From Apteryx mantelli (taxonomy: Eukaryota > Chordata > Aves > Apterygiformes > Apterygidae), in assembly GCF_036417845.1 (NCBI RefSeq), contig NC_089978.1, positions 88,096,007-88,160,006 of the forward strand: a DNA stretch of 64,000 bases. Reading direction: 5' to 3'. Position 1 is the first letter of the stretch. Each line of letters starts with the position of its first letter. Below the pieces are notes generated by a model. It was not told where the DNA came from, made no database searches, and was given only the letters and a program-made list of their open reading frames with translations. The position numbers were made by a program, and so were the translations under genes. This document shows positions 12,501 to 30,460 of this stretch, in pieces.

Positions 12501-15500
12501 ACGCAGGCTGAGCTGTGCTGGGGAGCATTGCCCAGGCTTTCCCACACTTCCAGGGTCACCACCACCACAACTGCTTTTGAATAGTTGTTTTCCACTGAAG
12601 TGGACTAGATAAATGAAATTAAAAGCTTTTGGTAGGAAATGGGTTAGCTTGGTTGTCATACACAATTCATTTTGGTATGTGTAGACAGAGCCTATAGATG
12701 GTAATACTTAGTGCATCACGGCAGTTAGAGAGGATCTGGTGGAGTAAATATCTGCAAAGAGAAGACTCATCATCAACAAGACCTGCTGTCAAAGGGTAAT
12801 CATGTTTTTACCAGCCAACCTTTCACAATATTTCAAGCAAAATGTTTAGTCTGGGCTTTAGTATTTTGTTCTGCCTCCAGATAAGACTTGATTGGCTTCA
12901 TTAACTCTGATCTCTTCTTTTAGAGAAGTTTCACCTTTATCCTTCTTTTTACTTCTCATCCAGCCCTATCCCATAGCACAACCAGGCATTTTTTTCTTTC
13001 ATTTATATCAAAATACTTTAGCCAAACCACAAAGTATGTTTGCTGTTATGAAATGAGTGTGCCTAATCCTTTGCGGGCACACAACATGTTTGCTTCCTCT
13101 AATAAAAAAAAAATTCCGTCATTCAGTGGAACAAAATTAGCTAAGCCTCTAAACTCCCCACTGAAGGAGTGTCAGCTGTTTCTCTTACTTTACAGAAACT
13201 GAGATACTGACGCTTAAATCAACACCTAAAGTTACTTGGGAAAATAACTTCGACTTCAAGTCTGTTGCATCTCAGCCAGACAAGGAAAGAATTTGGTCCA
13301 GAATAAAACAGAAAACAAACAAGCAAAGTTGCAAGAGCTTATTTCAACAGCTTTCTATAGAACTGTGACTTTTTTTTTAAATTCAAGCTCAAAGCAACAG
13401 ATAACAATTCCCTCCTTAATTGAGGAAATAAGACCCACATTATTTAGCTTTGAAATTTAAGGGAAGCTGTAAAGTAATCATTTAATTAAAACCTGAAGGA
13501 ACGTGAGTGGATGACTGACTGCATGACTTGGCTCAGATAGTATCACCAAATTATTCTTTAAAGAGAGCCTTTAGCAAGGCTGGGATCTCATGACGTAATG
13601 ATGCCTCTATGTTTTATTTATGAGGTTATCATGACTTTCCTGTAACAAAATGTAAAAACTATGCCATTGCCGTTAGGTGTACGGCCTATGTCAGCTTGGT
13701 ATGATTTTGGCAATATACCGTCAAAAACAATTTTGTTGTATGAATTAATACCAATATGTGACATAAACACAGTTAACAAAGGGTTTTAAAAGCAAAGGCT
13801 TTGAACTAGGCTTGTGATCTAAGACGCCATAGCAAACTAATTCAAAGAGGAAGCAGAAAGGTAGAGTGGCTGCATTTCTTTGCCTGTGCAAGAACCACAA
13901 TTTGGAAGGGTGACAGAATGAGAAATTGCAATGAAACAGCAGGATGGGAAAGTCTGAAGAGAGAGCAGATTTCAAAACACACAGTTTGATAGGACATTGT
14001 GGGTGTTACTGATACTCATTTGTCTTAGGAATTTTAATATTAATTGTTCAATAATAGATATGTACAAAGTATCTTAGCATTCTTTAGGCAACACTGCTAC
14101 CTTCATTCATCCTTTTTTTCTTCCTCCTTCATTCCATCAACTTATTTATTTGTCAAGGCCACTAACAGTTTCATTTGTTATATGACACTTTCAACCCTAA
14201 ACTAGATTGGTCCAAGAGCATATGAGCATAAACTAACCATGTGAAAATGTAGGTTAGAAATGCAGAAGTTTCTTGCCAAAAGGAGAGTTCAGTTCTGACA
14301 GTCTTCACCTGAGAAGAGGCTGTATTGAATTTTACTCATTTCTGATCAGGATTACATTGCATGTGACAGCAGTGTCTCATAGCCTCCACTACTGCTGGAG
14401 GCCAACAGTTACTCAGTCCTAAACACTCCTCTGATTTTGTGCTTCTCTGCCATCTAAGGTATGGACAGTCTTTGTCCAGGAACTGGTAAGAACAAACTTA
14501 TTCTACCAGGTAACCACAAGAATTTATGTTATCTCAGATTTGTTTTATTTGAACTGATAAAAAAGGTTTAAAAAAAAGAAAAGAATGAAAGCTGTTCTCA
14601 ATTGAGAACTCACACCAGGAAAATTAGGAGCAACTCCATATAAATTATTAGCATAAACCCCCATAACTCTGCATATTTAAGGTGCTAATAATGATATTTT
14701 ACATGATGTTGCCATCTGTATTTTAAAAGAGAAAAGTTATTCTGAAAAGGGTTATATGAACATAATGTTAATACAGTGTCACAGATATTGCCCTGATACT
14801 GCTTGCTGTTTTCCCATGGTCTTTCAGTGGGATTGGTAAGTGCTGCTCATGTATTGAATTTGGTGAGTGTGGCTGGTATTTACAGAAAATTTGAGGAAAT
14901 ACTGTAATTTCCCTGATTGTGATCTTATTTCACACCCATGAAAATTTTTATCCAGCTATTTTAGGTTCTTGGGTCCATTCCTGTATAGTGTCAGTCACCT
15001 ACAATTGCCTCTGACTTCAAGTTATTCCTTTCAGACACAGCAAGAAGATACGAGTGATAATGCATCGTTTATGATTTAGTTTATTTATGTAACTATTTTA
15101 AAAACTCATTCTTAGTGTAAGGACTTCATAGAGGAGTGCAGCACATTGCCTACCATTTCCTTCTATTCACTGAGTCTCCCCTGAAGCACAGTTGTTTTTT
15201 TCTCTGGAAATCATTAAGGCTCCATTTCAGCAGGAATACACATCTATTTTTGTAAATCCCTCAAATGAACATCACACACTAGTTCCCAGAGCATTTATTT
15301 TGATCCTGCAAATTGCAGGCTTCAGGTAATCGTCTGACCCACTAGTTTGAAAACATTACTACCTCAGTTTTCAAGCTTTAGAAATACTATAGCATGTATC
15401 ATAATAGTTCAGTACTATGAGATGGAGAACAAAAAAGTAATTAAGAAGAAAACAAGTGTTAAAAATTATTCTGATAGTCAAGAAACTATTCTCTTACGTT

Positions 15501-18500
15501 TTAGACAATTATTTTAAAAGCTTAAGCATACTTTCTCTTAGTATTTCTGCTTGCAATTTAAGGGCTTTTTTGCTTAAAATGTTGCTTCAATAGATAAGTT
15601 AAACTGGCCAACGGAATGAATAGCACTACCTAATTTTCAGCTGTAAGAGATCATAAGGATAAGATAAATGATGGGATAAAAAAGTGGGGGAGAGAAGAAC
15701 ATTGTGGGTTGCAGTATTACTGTTACTAATAGCAATAACAAAAAATGCATTCAAATATCTTAAGATTTCTATGATTTTAAAGTATATGTATTCCTGAGGG
15801 ATTGAATGTATTTAAACTGTTTTTCTAAATATTAAAAAAAATCCAGAGAAAATTGCAATTAGTCATAAGATCAATCCATATATTTTCCAGATTTTAGCAC
15901 AGTGGCCCAACACTAATAAATTTTCCAGAATTTAATATTAATACTGGAAAACAGCATCCCAAAATGTCAGGTAACTTTTACACAAATTTACACCCACACA
16001 CAGAGGCAACATAGGTCAATAACCACTCCATGCTGTTTTTGGAGGCAACCGACAGCTTGGACAGCGTGGTTCTAAAATGAGAGTAAAGCAAGACTTTTTT
16101 TTCAGTCTACGCTGTTCTTGTATAGGAGGGAGGGAAGGGGTGGAAGTAAGGAGGAAGATCCGCACACCACTAATGCAGGAGAAAGGGAGGTGTATCCCCA
16201 CTGAACTTACTTGTTTGTCTGCAGCTTAAAAGACAGTTTTGTTCTTATTCTTCCAGTGCAGCATGTGGGCGGCGGATTAGAGAAAACAAGAAATACACCT
16301 CACAAAGTAAATAGCCTTTGGCTCTTGAATATTAAACTCTTTACATGTTAAGACCCTTTCAGTAGGTAAGACACAGAGGAAACCAGTTACTCATGGGAGT
16401 GACGCAACAGCTGCTATTTGCAAACGCCCCCTCAGTGGGCAATGCTGCAAGAGCTCAGTGTCCCTTTGCCAGCAGAGGCAGCTGCTCAGCGGTCTCACAC
16501 CCCTTGTCCTGGGAGGACAGAGAGCAAGCTGAATGTCAGCTAGTTTAATGAGATGGTACCTGCTATGGATGTACTTCACATTTTAGAGCCTAAAACAGAC
16601 TTCTTAATGTCTCCTGACTCATGGCAGGGGCCTCCATACAAGGTTTTATAGGATGGGGGGGTACACCAGGGCAGATAATATGGGGACAGGACCACAATTC
16701 AAGGCTTTACAGGAAATACATCTTCTACAAGGGTCTCCAGGCTGCTGTGCAGCGTTGCAGCTCCGGTGCTGCCCTGGTGATCCCCTGCCCCTCTGACCAG
16801 CCACGACTGACCCTAGATGAGGCCGCTGTGCTACCTCAGGCACACGGGGTCGTGGAGTAGCAAAAGAGCTGCAGTGCTGCACTGCCAACGCCCGAAATAC
16901 GAGTGCAGTGGTGGCAGCGGCGCCTGAAATGGCCGGCCACTTGCTTGAGTTTATGCATGAAACGCAAAGCTGGACAGTCCTGCCATGCTACGGCCAGCTG
17001 TGGGGAACAGGAGGTTTGTTCCTGGCTTCTGCCCCATCCCCAACCCCCATCACACAAGCAAGGCTGGGGCTTTGGTGGGGTGGGAAGCAGCAAGTCACTT
17101 TTTGAACAGTGGCAAAGGGAAGATCCCAATCCTGCTGGGCGGTATCCTGTGCGGTTTCTGTTGCTTTCCGCATATATGTAATTTGTACATTTACAGGAAC
17201 GAGGATCACTTTTCCCCCCTTCTGTCCCCTTTACCACTAACTGAAAATGCAGGTTTGGGTGCAGAGCCAGATCCCCCCATTCCTGATGCCACCTGGTTTT
17301 GCAACGAACATGAGGGAGCCAAGAGCCATGGAGTCTGCTACAGGCCTTTGCCAGGCCTAAGACAAGCCTGGGTGTCATCGCCCAGAGCAATTCCACAGAA
17401 AATGCTGATCCTAATCACAGAGTTACTGTGACACCCAATTACCTTAGATGTACACAGTATTTACTACTTTAAAAACTTATTGCTAGTTATACTAGTTAGT
17501 AAAAATAAATCTGGGAAAGGATAGTAACAGTGTCAAATTCTTCTTGATGTTTACCGCACTAAGAAATAGCTACATTCGCATTATTTCATTGTGCTGTGTT
17601 AGCACTATGTATTACTAGCATATATTATGTACTGGTCTAACTTTGTTAACAGCTTTTTATTGTTTTGCTTCAGTAATGCAGTTCCTGTGTTCTAATTAGT
17701 CCATCAGAGTTCTGTTTCAGGGGTTTCCTGACGCTCCTGTTTTACAGATTGCTTTATAAAAGATAGCCATTCAAGAATCTTTTCTTTATTTTCTTTTCTC
17801 TTGCTTCTTCTCACAGCTTGATCCTCAAATGCTTTATGTCAGAAAAGCTCTGCAAAGGATTCATGTGAATAACTAGTGGTCTCTCATCGCAGTTTCAGGA
17901 CCACTGTCAAAATAGGGTCATTACGCAGACCTGAATCATAGCAGCAAACACGAATATTGGTACAAAGAAGTTAGATCACCAAAAGCAAAAAGGAAAAGTA
18001 ATTTAGTCCCTCAAATAATGGTACTTGCTCCAGATATTCAGCCAAATTTTTAAGATTATATTTGAAAGCAAATAAAAAAAAAGCTCTTACATATTTTCTA
18101 TTATATGAATACTCACTTGTCTTCCCTCCTTTAATCTTAGTAAATAACTGAGTGAACAAATCACATGAATGATCCAAAACAGAATGAGTGAGATGAAGTG
18201 TCACCATGGAAAGTACTAATATACTTATTTTTTTTATATGTATATAAAATATATATCTGATATAAAAGCAGATTTTCTCATTTTGAATTTTCATTGAAGT
18301 TGTGATTTTATAAAAAACATTGTGCTGATCCTTTTCCATAACTTTTCACTAGAATACTAATAGTAACTCCGAGTGGTCTCTTTCTAAACAGTAATATGTG
18401 TATTTAGCTTGAAGATAAGTTTAGCATTTATATTACATATACTCTTACGTAACGGATAACACACAGCTAAGATGCTGGACAGAACAGTGTCCAGTGGGGC

Positions 18501-20224
18501 CACGGCTCCCAAATTTTCTTTTCCTTGTTTTCTTTGCCAAGCAGTACCCCTGAGAGCAGAAGCATGGGCTATATACTGCACTGAAGTGGCTTCATGCCAC
18601 TAGCATTTTGGAGGCCATAGTTTGGAGCCCTCACTTTAAGGATCTTCTGCCACCAGTCTACATTTCTTCTATGTATTGGCGAGACTTCAGAAAGCAAATT
18701 AGTATACTGCCAAGAAAACAACAGTTAAGTATTTTGAGGCTCTAAGAACTAGTGCTTCATGCAGTATGACTCCCTTCCTCTGAAAACACCCTGGAACAAA
18801 TCAAAATATATTTTAAGTTTGTCATATTTTTGTTATGAGTAAAAAAAAAAAAGCTATGAAACAAGTTAGATTCATAAATGAAAATGTATTTCACCTTTAT
18901 ACATGCTATACATGTCATGCAAATGAAGAAATCTACAGGTTATACAATGACACCATAATAAAATATAATGTGACATTTGTCAAACACAATGTATCACAGC
19001 AAAACAAACTTTTTGTTTGTTTTTTATTTAGGAAATAAATGTAGGACTAATTTGGAAGACACAGTATCATGCTACAGCTTACTGCACAGTCAAAAGAAAG
19101 TTTTTTTTCCTGAAGTACACTAACATAAATAGAGTTGGACTGTTGTAGGTATGCTTTCTTTATCACACACAATTTCATTGGTTACTTTCCTGTTGCTGGC
19201 TTTAAAAAGCACAAGAACAGGGCTACAAGTGAGCTCAGGCTATACTGTGAACTCCCTTACATATAAAAAAAAAGTTTTCACTTTTTTTGTGTTCATTTCC
19301 AAACAGATTTGTATTTCTTTCTTTCTTTCTTTTTTTTTTTTTAATAAGGAACTGGACAAAAATGTCTTCAAAGCAGCACATGATCTAGCATAAAAGTTAT
19401 CATAGTTCACCAACAGAAATAAAATTAACATTGTATGGCACATAATGTCTACACATTATACATTTTTGATGTGAATTTTTCCATACAGATGCTTATAGAA
19501 TATTAAGGAGGCTAGCAGCGTTCACTGTGTCTCTCAGCTTTTGGATTTCTGCTGCAACTTTTTTTTATTGTTTTGCTGCTGACTATATTTTGTTGTTGCT
19601 GAGCCTATAGGAAGACAAAATACTTCTCCACATGATTGAAAGCCTGCTGGTATTAACCAAGTGTCTGTATCTCCAAAGATTAACGTGTTATCTGACCCCC
19701 TTGACATACTCATTTGGATCTACTACAGTTATACAATACATATTAAGGGATTATACTAGGCATTTTGCCTACATTGTTTACAGGTGTTACAAGTATGATT
19801 TTAACACATAAGTGATAGTCGCTCCAGGACTATTAGCATTAACCAGTAACTGCCACTAGTGACTAAAAATGTCAACATAATCATAAAGGGATAACTCCTA
19901 CACTCCACAGTTAATAAGAAGGCTCTTTTTGATTCCAGCAGCTGTATACTTTTCTTGCCTCTTCAGCTACAGCTTTGAATTATACACCTGCATAAAAGTT
20001 GCCAAGAATTCCTTATTAACGGCAAAGAAAAAAAAAAAAAAAGATAGGCACAAAACTAGAGTACAGTGTATTTCATTTCAATGCACTGTGGGCAAACCTC
20101 ATCATTATTTACAAGAAAAAGGTATCTAAATAGATGAATGAGAAAACTTAAGGAAGAATGATTTTAAAATAAAATGCACAGTGAAAATAAAAAAAATCAC
20201 AGTGAAGTGTTCAGATGAATTTTA
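9561..20224. other. Intergenic region between BCLAF3 and MAP7D2
   Basis: About 10.7 kb separates the CpG island from the proposed MAP7D2 polyadenylation site. It is AT-rich with short uninformative ORFs. Local features are a GC-richer, ORF-dense patch at 16.6-17.4 kb, T-rich tracts near 19.3 and 19.56 kb, and an A-tract at 20029-20042. A 25-bp segment at 10148-10172 recurs at 57447-57471 with one mismatch. No exon, RNA gene or intact transposon was recognised; enhancers cannot be excluded. Confidence 0.7.
16621..17431. other. GC-richer intergenic patch with overlapping ORFs, unrecognised
   Basis: This stretch is richer in G+C than its flanks and carries overlapping open frames on both strands, the longest 186 codons on the minus strand (16836-17396). 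None gives a peptide I recognise, and no paired splice sites or polyadenylation signals argue for a gene. It could be an old retroposed fragment, a regulatory element or a non-coding RNA exon. Confidence 0.35.
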
Positions 20225-21119
20225 AATTAAAAGAATAAGTGCTTTATTAGCAGCTAAAGCTCAAATTCTAATGCACACACAGTCTTCCCTGAAACTACCA
20301 AGGCTCTAGGTCACCAGTTTTTACCAAAAGCAGCCAGTTATTCAACGTATCCCTTGGGAAGACAAAGTTATATTCAACTCTGATTATTTGAAATCCAGTG
20401 TTCAAGGACTGCAGAAGCTTTTTCAAGTGACGAGCTCATATTTTACTGCCAGTAGCATCACAGGGATAGATATCCTCCACAAACTGCTACCTCTGTCAAT
20501 TAAATGAAAGGAAAGAAAACCAAGTGAGCTATGCAAGTAAGATGACTTCAGTTTTGTAATTTAGAATACACTCTTTTGTTAAAATTGTCTGTGGCATTGT
20601 ATTTTAAAACTGTTGTTAAATCCTACTATACTTTTTTTCACGTAATTTGCTGGCTTTCCAGGATAAATTATTCTACATCGTGTTGCAAATATTACAGCAG
20701 TGAAAAAGGGTAAGCAGCAACAATAATTACCATTTTCTAGGCTGGCCCTACTTTTAACTGCTTTCTTCATGCTAATGGGCTCCAAAGACTTGTAGGAAAA
20801 GTATATAATTAATGAAGAGAAAAAACAACTCTCTTTTCACTATATTCTGAATGGATAAATGAAGTGTTTAATTTACCAGATACTTTCAGTTGCTATGATG
20901 CATTCAGTTCACATATGATGCCAACTTAAGAGCTGTGAATATGAAAGATTATGCTAAATTTAAATATCCTGGAGACCAGCTCTCTTCCTCTCTCCACATA
21001 TGCTGTTTACCATTGATACATTCTTCTAGAAAGCTCATAAGTAATCACAGCAAGTTATTGTATTTAAGGTGTTTATCACAATACTGTACCTTTATCTGTT
21101 TTGCAAAAAAGCAAGGTTG
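20225..21119 (-). other. MAP7D2: MAP7D2 3' untranslated region (proposed extent)
   Basis: The stretch runs downstream of the stop codon at 21120-21122 to just past the first canonical AATAAA on the minus strand. It is AT-rich, with no continuation of the reading frame. Further AATAAA matches lie downstream (for example near 19563), so longer 3' UTRs through alternative polyadenylation are possible. Confidence 0.55.
20243..20248 (-). promoter_or_regulatory. MAP7D2: Candidate poly(A) signal AATAAA for MAP7D2
   Basis: TTTATT on the plus strand is the first canonical signal after the MAP7D2 stop, about 870 nt downstream. T-rich sequence follows on the minus strand within 30-60 nt (plus strand about 20190-20225), as expected of a downstream element. 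An ATTAAA variant occurs earlier, near 20865. Confidence 0.5.
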
Positions 21120-23013
<1,894 letters not shown>

Positions 23014-23200
23014 CTCACATCCATAGACTGAACCTCATCTGTTGAATCTTCCATGCTGTTAGTTTTCCCATCAACAGCTTCCAGCTGAATAATTCCCGAA
23101 ACTGACTTAAGTCCATTAGCAACTACATCTTGGGATGGGATTACAGAGGCAGCACTTTCTGAGCTCTTATTTTTCAGGCAGGTTTCCAATCCATTGATCT
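23014..23200 (-). CDS. MAP7D2: MAP7D2 exon 16: acidic tail ([11 protein letters not shown])
   Basis: 187 nt, phase 1 to 2; acceptor TCTTTTTCAG, donor GTATGG. It encodes [19 protein letters not shown], then [20 protein letters not shown] and [20 protein letters not shown], ending MDV. EINGL, NGLK...G.I.L.A.DGK.NS and DST.EVQSMDV match mammalian MAP7D2. Confidence 0.95.
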
Positions 23201-23921
23201 CTGAAAAAGAAGGTTAGAAAATATGACAGTAGCAATATCTTTATTTAAATTGTTTTAAAAAAAAAATCAGAAATGCTTTTAAGTTATACATGGAGTAGAA
23301 AGGAGGACTGACAATACAGTAGGAGCCAATTTCATCTATGACTCATTGTAGTATATTGTCAGTCCTCCTTTCCACTCTAAAATTGCTCTCTATGCTACAT
23401 TTTTTAAATTTAAATACATTTTCTTCTGGCTTCTTATCTTTTATGTCATGTACTAAAAGCCTTGGGCTGGTGCAAATAAACACAATACAGATAAATTCCA
23501 CAGCTACCTTTTTCTGATAATTCTTAAAATACATATGCTGCTTTCATCAAGTCATATCAAATGCAAGAAATATAGAGCAATGTTATAAAAAACTTGCAAA
23601 CTTGACTGTGTGCAAAATTTTGTATCTACAAAACTAGAATGTAGAACTCAGCAACCAAACCAATCTGCAGGCTGGAACTTCTCATTTACATAAATGTTAT
23701 CTCAGGTACTGTGTGGAGGAGAAACTTTCTTCTGCTTCTACTTAAGTGGCAAAACAACAGGTGAGCCTCTAGTTTCTAACATTCGACACATTCACACAAA
23801 TGTAGTTGTTCCTTTTTGAGATGAAAGCTAAGAACTTGTGATAATACAGTGCTCTGAGATTACAAATCTCTTAAAAAGAACTAACTGTGAAAACAAGTCA
23901 GAAAAATAAGGCAAGTTTTAC
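23201..23921 (-). other. MAP7D2: MAP7D2 intron 15
   Basis: 721 nt. It contains a perfect 19-bp foldback (23298-23316 against 23354-23372) close to the exon 16 acceptor; nothing else was recognised. Confidence 0.88.
23298..23372. repeat. Intronic inverted repeat (19-bp arms, 37-nt spacer)
   Basis: GAAAGGAGGACTGACAATA at 23298-23316 is exactly reverse-complemented at 23354-23372, and weaker complementarity continues at both ends of the arms. It lies about 100 nt upstream of the exon 16 acceptor on the minus strand and could form a hairpin in the pre-mRNA. Confidence 0.92.
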
Positions 23922-24000
23922 CTGGCTGGTTGAGAACAAGGGCTTTTGGTTGCTTTTCCACATTCAAAGTTGATGGTATCTCCAGTTTTGGCTCCTCCTT
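23922..24000 (-). CDS. MAP7D2: MAP7D2 exon 15: C-terminal tail
   Basis: 79 nt, phase 0 to 1; acceptor TTGATTACAG, donor GTAAAA. It encodes KEEPKLEIPSTLNVEKQPKA, then LVLNQP. The KKEDPK...VEKK...LVVPN region of mammalian MAP7D2 is the counterpart, with lower conservation, as expected for the tail. Confidence 0.9.
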
Positions 24001-24664
24001 CTGTAATCAAGTAATAGATCAACTAACTGTATTGGATGAAGGACTGCAACTTTGATGAAACTGATTGGACTCAGAACTTGGGAGAGTGCCCATGGCAGGC
24101 AGGTGGTCCAACGCAATAGAAGATATTTTTTTGTTAAGCATAGGAATTTCCTTTATTTCAAAGAAAAAAACAAATCCCTATTTGAAAGGTCAGGGAGCTT
24201 ATTAAAGTAACTGAAGAGACAGTTTCCTTAGTAGAAAACATAAAATAGAAGTGAAAACTAGACTCTGCCTGTTCTCAATCCTACATTCCTGACAGGCTTA
24301 ATACACGGAGCTCAGTAACCAGTTCACACTGGCTGATACAATGCTGGAGAAGATCTATGACACCAGCAGATGCTCCAGCTCCAGCACCAAGTACTACCAT
24401 CAAGGAGTGGGCTCTACCCACCTTGCTGGATGGTGAGTCTACAACAGTTGCACAAAGCTGGGTCTCCATAGCAGTGGCACAACAATAACTGTGACAGAGG
24501 ATTAGTAGAGCTCTAAAATGCACCTAAGATTTGGGGACAGAGTATACCTAAGTATACCTACTAACATGGAACCACGCTAGAGTTCAGTTTTCACATATGG
24601 GTTATAAACTAACTAACTAACTAAAGACAAAAACAAAAAAAACCCAAACGCACACTGTTCATAC
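24001..24664 (-). other. MAP7D2: MAP7D2 intron 14
   Basis: 664 nt, GTATGA to TTACAG. It includes a duplicated AAGTATACCT unit near 24540-24560 and an (AACT)4 run at about 24607-24623. No coding or repeat-family sequence was recognised. Confidence 0.88.
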
Positions 24665-24718
24665 CTTTATTTCTGGTGTTTCACTCTTTCTTGTTCTCTT
24701 CATTATTTCATCTATTCT
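24665..24718 (-). CDS. MAP7D2: MAP7D2 exon 14: end of MAP7 domain (RIDEIMKRTRKS)
   Basis: 54 nt, 18 codons, phase 0 to 0; acceptor TTTCTAG, donor GTATGA. It encodes RIDEIMKRTRKSETPEIK. RIDEIMKRTRKS is diagnostic of the C-terminal edge of the MAP7 domain and joins directly to the end of exon 13. Confidence 0.95.
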
Positions 24719-26076
<1,358 letters not shown>

Positions 26077-26233
26077 CTAATCAAAATGTGTAAAATATTA
26101 TAGGTCCATTATTTATTTCAGGCAGATTACCAGATACTGTACTATCTTATATATCCACATACATACAGATATATCCATATTACTGTTGGCAGAGTTACAG
26201 CAATAACAACCTTCTAAAATACAAAAAGTTTCA

Positions 26234-28310
<2,077 letters not shown>

Positions 28311-28543
28311 CTTCACTACTTTCAGTCTTTCCTGCAGAAGGCACGTGCTTCTCAGAAGCTACCTGACCTGCCTCATCAGTGCGCGCTCCTGAGGATTTTT
28401 GATGACTGACATTCTCCTTCTCCTTGTCCGCTTTCTTTTTAGGAGTTTCCTGGCTGAGATTAGAAGTGGCACGATGCTTCACAGGTGAAGCTGGATATTG
28501 TTTGGCATTTTTAGGAGACTGAGGATAAGTCTTTGCAACTGTC
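28311..28543 (-). CDS. MAP7D2: MAP7D2 exon 10: linker ([17 protein letters not shown])
   Basis: 233 nt, phase 2 in and phase 1 out; acceptor CTCATCAG, donor GTGAGT. With the split codon it encodes [20 protein letters not shown], then [20 protein letters not shown] and [17 protein letters not shown] through [14 protein letters not shown]. The YPQSPK...YPxSPVK motif matches mammalian MAP7D2. Exons 10 and 11 are bracketed by inverted intronic repeats. Confidence 0.95.
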
Positions 28544-29829
28544 CTGATGAGGGAAACAAAAGTCAAAGAGTCCATTATGCAACTGGTAATGAAGTTCCAT
28601 CTTTACAAATATGATTCTTCTTGTCTCTGGCTACACAGGAACATCAGCGGTTTTGCACAATACTGCATAGAAAATACCCTGGAGGCAAAACAATCCAAAC
28701 CTGAAATGCAGGAAATTATCAAGCAAGTGCAAATGATTACAGAAAAGTCTGATATAAAAGATCAAAAATATTGTCTGAGTTGTAGGAAAGCAATATGAAA
28801 TCATGGACTACCAACTGCCATTTCATAAATAATTTTGTCAACATTATTGTGTTCAATAGCTCATCTCAGCATTTAAAGCAAAGCTACAACTGCTTTCTGT
28901 CTGGAGCAATTATGATGAGTTGTAGTGTGATGCTTTCATCTGAATACAGCCTTCTCAAACACGGTCTTTTTCTAATAGCATCTGATTTTCTAAAACAGCA
29001 TCAAATATTGCTACATACCAGCGTAAAGCTGGGCAGCACAAGAAGAGACAGAACTGACCAAATCATTCTACAGTCAGCCCCATTATTTCAGTGCTTTAAT
29101 CAGCATCAAGACAACAGACTGAAGGCTCAAAACTGAGGCCCTGGGATCTTCTACACAGCTGCACTTGTGGCAACAGCACTACATGCCAGCAGCGCTGCTG
29201 ATAGCCCATTCGCCTGTTGCATACTTTAGATTGTGTGATAACCTTGAAGTCAGTTCTTAGAAAGTGAAAGGGTAAAGATACTTGATAGTCAGTGAAAATA
29301 CGTGCATATTAAAGAGAACAGATTACAAGGAAACATAAAACTACATACAAACACTATTTATTATTTATATAGCAGCAGTAACTAATATTAAATACTTGTA
29401 ACATTAAGAAAGACTGTGTGACTAAGTATTATGGAGGTAAAACAGATTACGATCTTAAAAGAAAAAGTGATTTATGTTGAGTCCCACTAGAAAAAATAAT
29501 CTTACATTAAGGTGGACATTACACATGCAGTTTTAACCTTTCTTACAGATATGCAATTAGGATACAAATGTATTATCCCTTACCACCTTTTTTCATCTAC
29601 ACAATATACAGTTTCATGTATTACAACATGATGCTTTCTGGACTATGTACTCCTTCTAAGAGACCATAAGCATGAAAAATGTGAACATTTATGAATGGTT
29701 GAAAATTAATGGACTAGAGTGCAAAGTTTTGTATAAATCTACCTATAGTATTGTGTGGCCAGAGACTACTATCACCCAAAACAGCATTTATATTATGGAG
29801 AAGACGATACAAATCATGAGTCTTTCCTC

Positions 29830-30460
29830 CACCGCCTCAACTCAAGCTTGGGAAAAGAAAGGTTTCTTTCCAGCGTATCATGCTGCATTTGAAAGAGGTC
29901 GAGACACCAGAAGACAGCGAGCTCATTTAAACCCTGTTTGTGGGGAGGCAAAGATCACAGAGTGCTGCACTGTCCGTACTCTCTTGCTCCCGCTGAAGAG
30001 CCATCAGAGACTCCAAAAGCCCTGGGCCTGCTGGAACTACTGCATCCAGCCAGATCCAGGGTTCAACCTAGGCACCCTCTGCCCGGGAGCCCAGGAGCCC
30101 CACGTAAGCTCAGGCCCTTGCCCTTGGTCCTTGCCTAAGCTACGTTGTAGGTATGCCTGTGCCTGGCCTCAGACCTTGCTGATCCTGACTTGATGCCCTG
30201 GCTTAGCCTCAGACCTGCCTCATTACTACGGCCTTACCTGGCCATCGCTGGCCTCTTGGCTGACCCCTGGTCATTGTCACCAGACCTGCCCTGGCTGCCT
30301 TTTTGGGTGCTGTGGGCTGGGGCCCTGCGGGTGAGGTCCCTGTCCCTGCCTGCCCGCTGTCCCTCGCAGCTCCTGGCCTGCCCTCCCTTGCAGGGCAGCA
30401 TGCAGTGGCTGCTCCCTGATGGAAACATGCTTTGGGAGGTATACAGAGGGAATTCATAGT
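29830..30460. repeat. GC-rich block with degenerate internal repeats, possible old LTR or retroposon remnant
   Basis: A sharp GC-rich segment in an AT-rich intron. From about 30120 it shows recurring CCTGGCCTCAGACCTTGC-like phrases (compare 30160-30180 and 30202-30217), a texture I associate with degraded sauropsid LTR or satellite-derived sequence. Open frames inside give no recognisable peptide. Family assignment is a guess. Confidence 0.4.

Noticed and set aside
16836..17396. 186-codon minus-strand ORF as a gene
   Set aside because: No recognisable domain, overlapped by open frames on the other strand, and no splice or polyadenylation context; kept only as a composition patch.
29672..30193. 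173-codon plus-strand ORF
   Set aside because: It runs from unrelated AT-rich intron sequence into the GC-rich repeat block; the peptide changes character there and resembles nothing.
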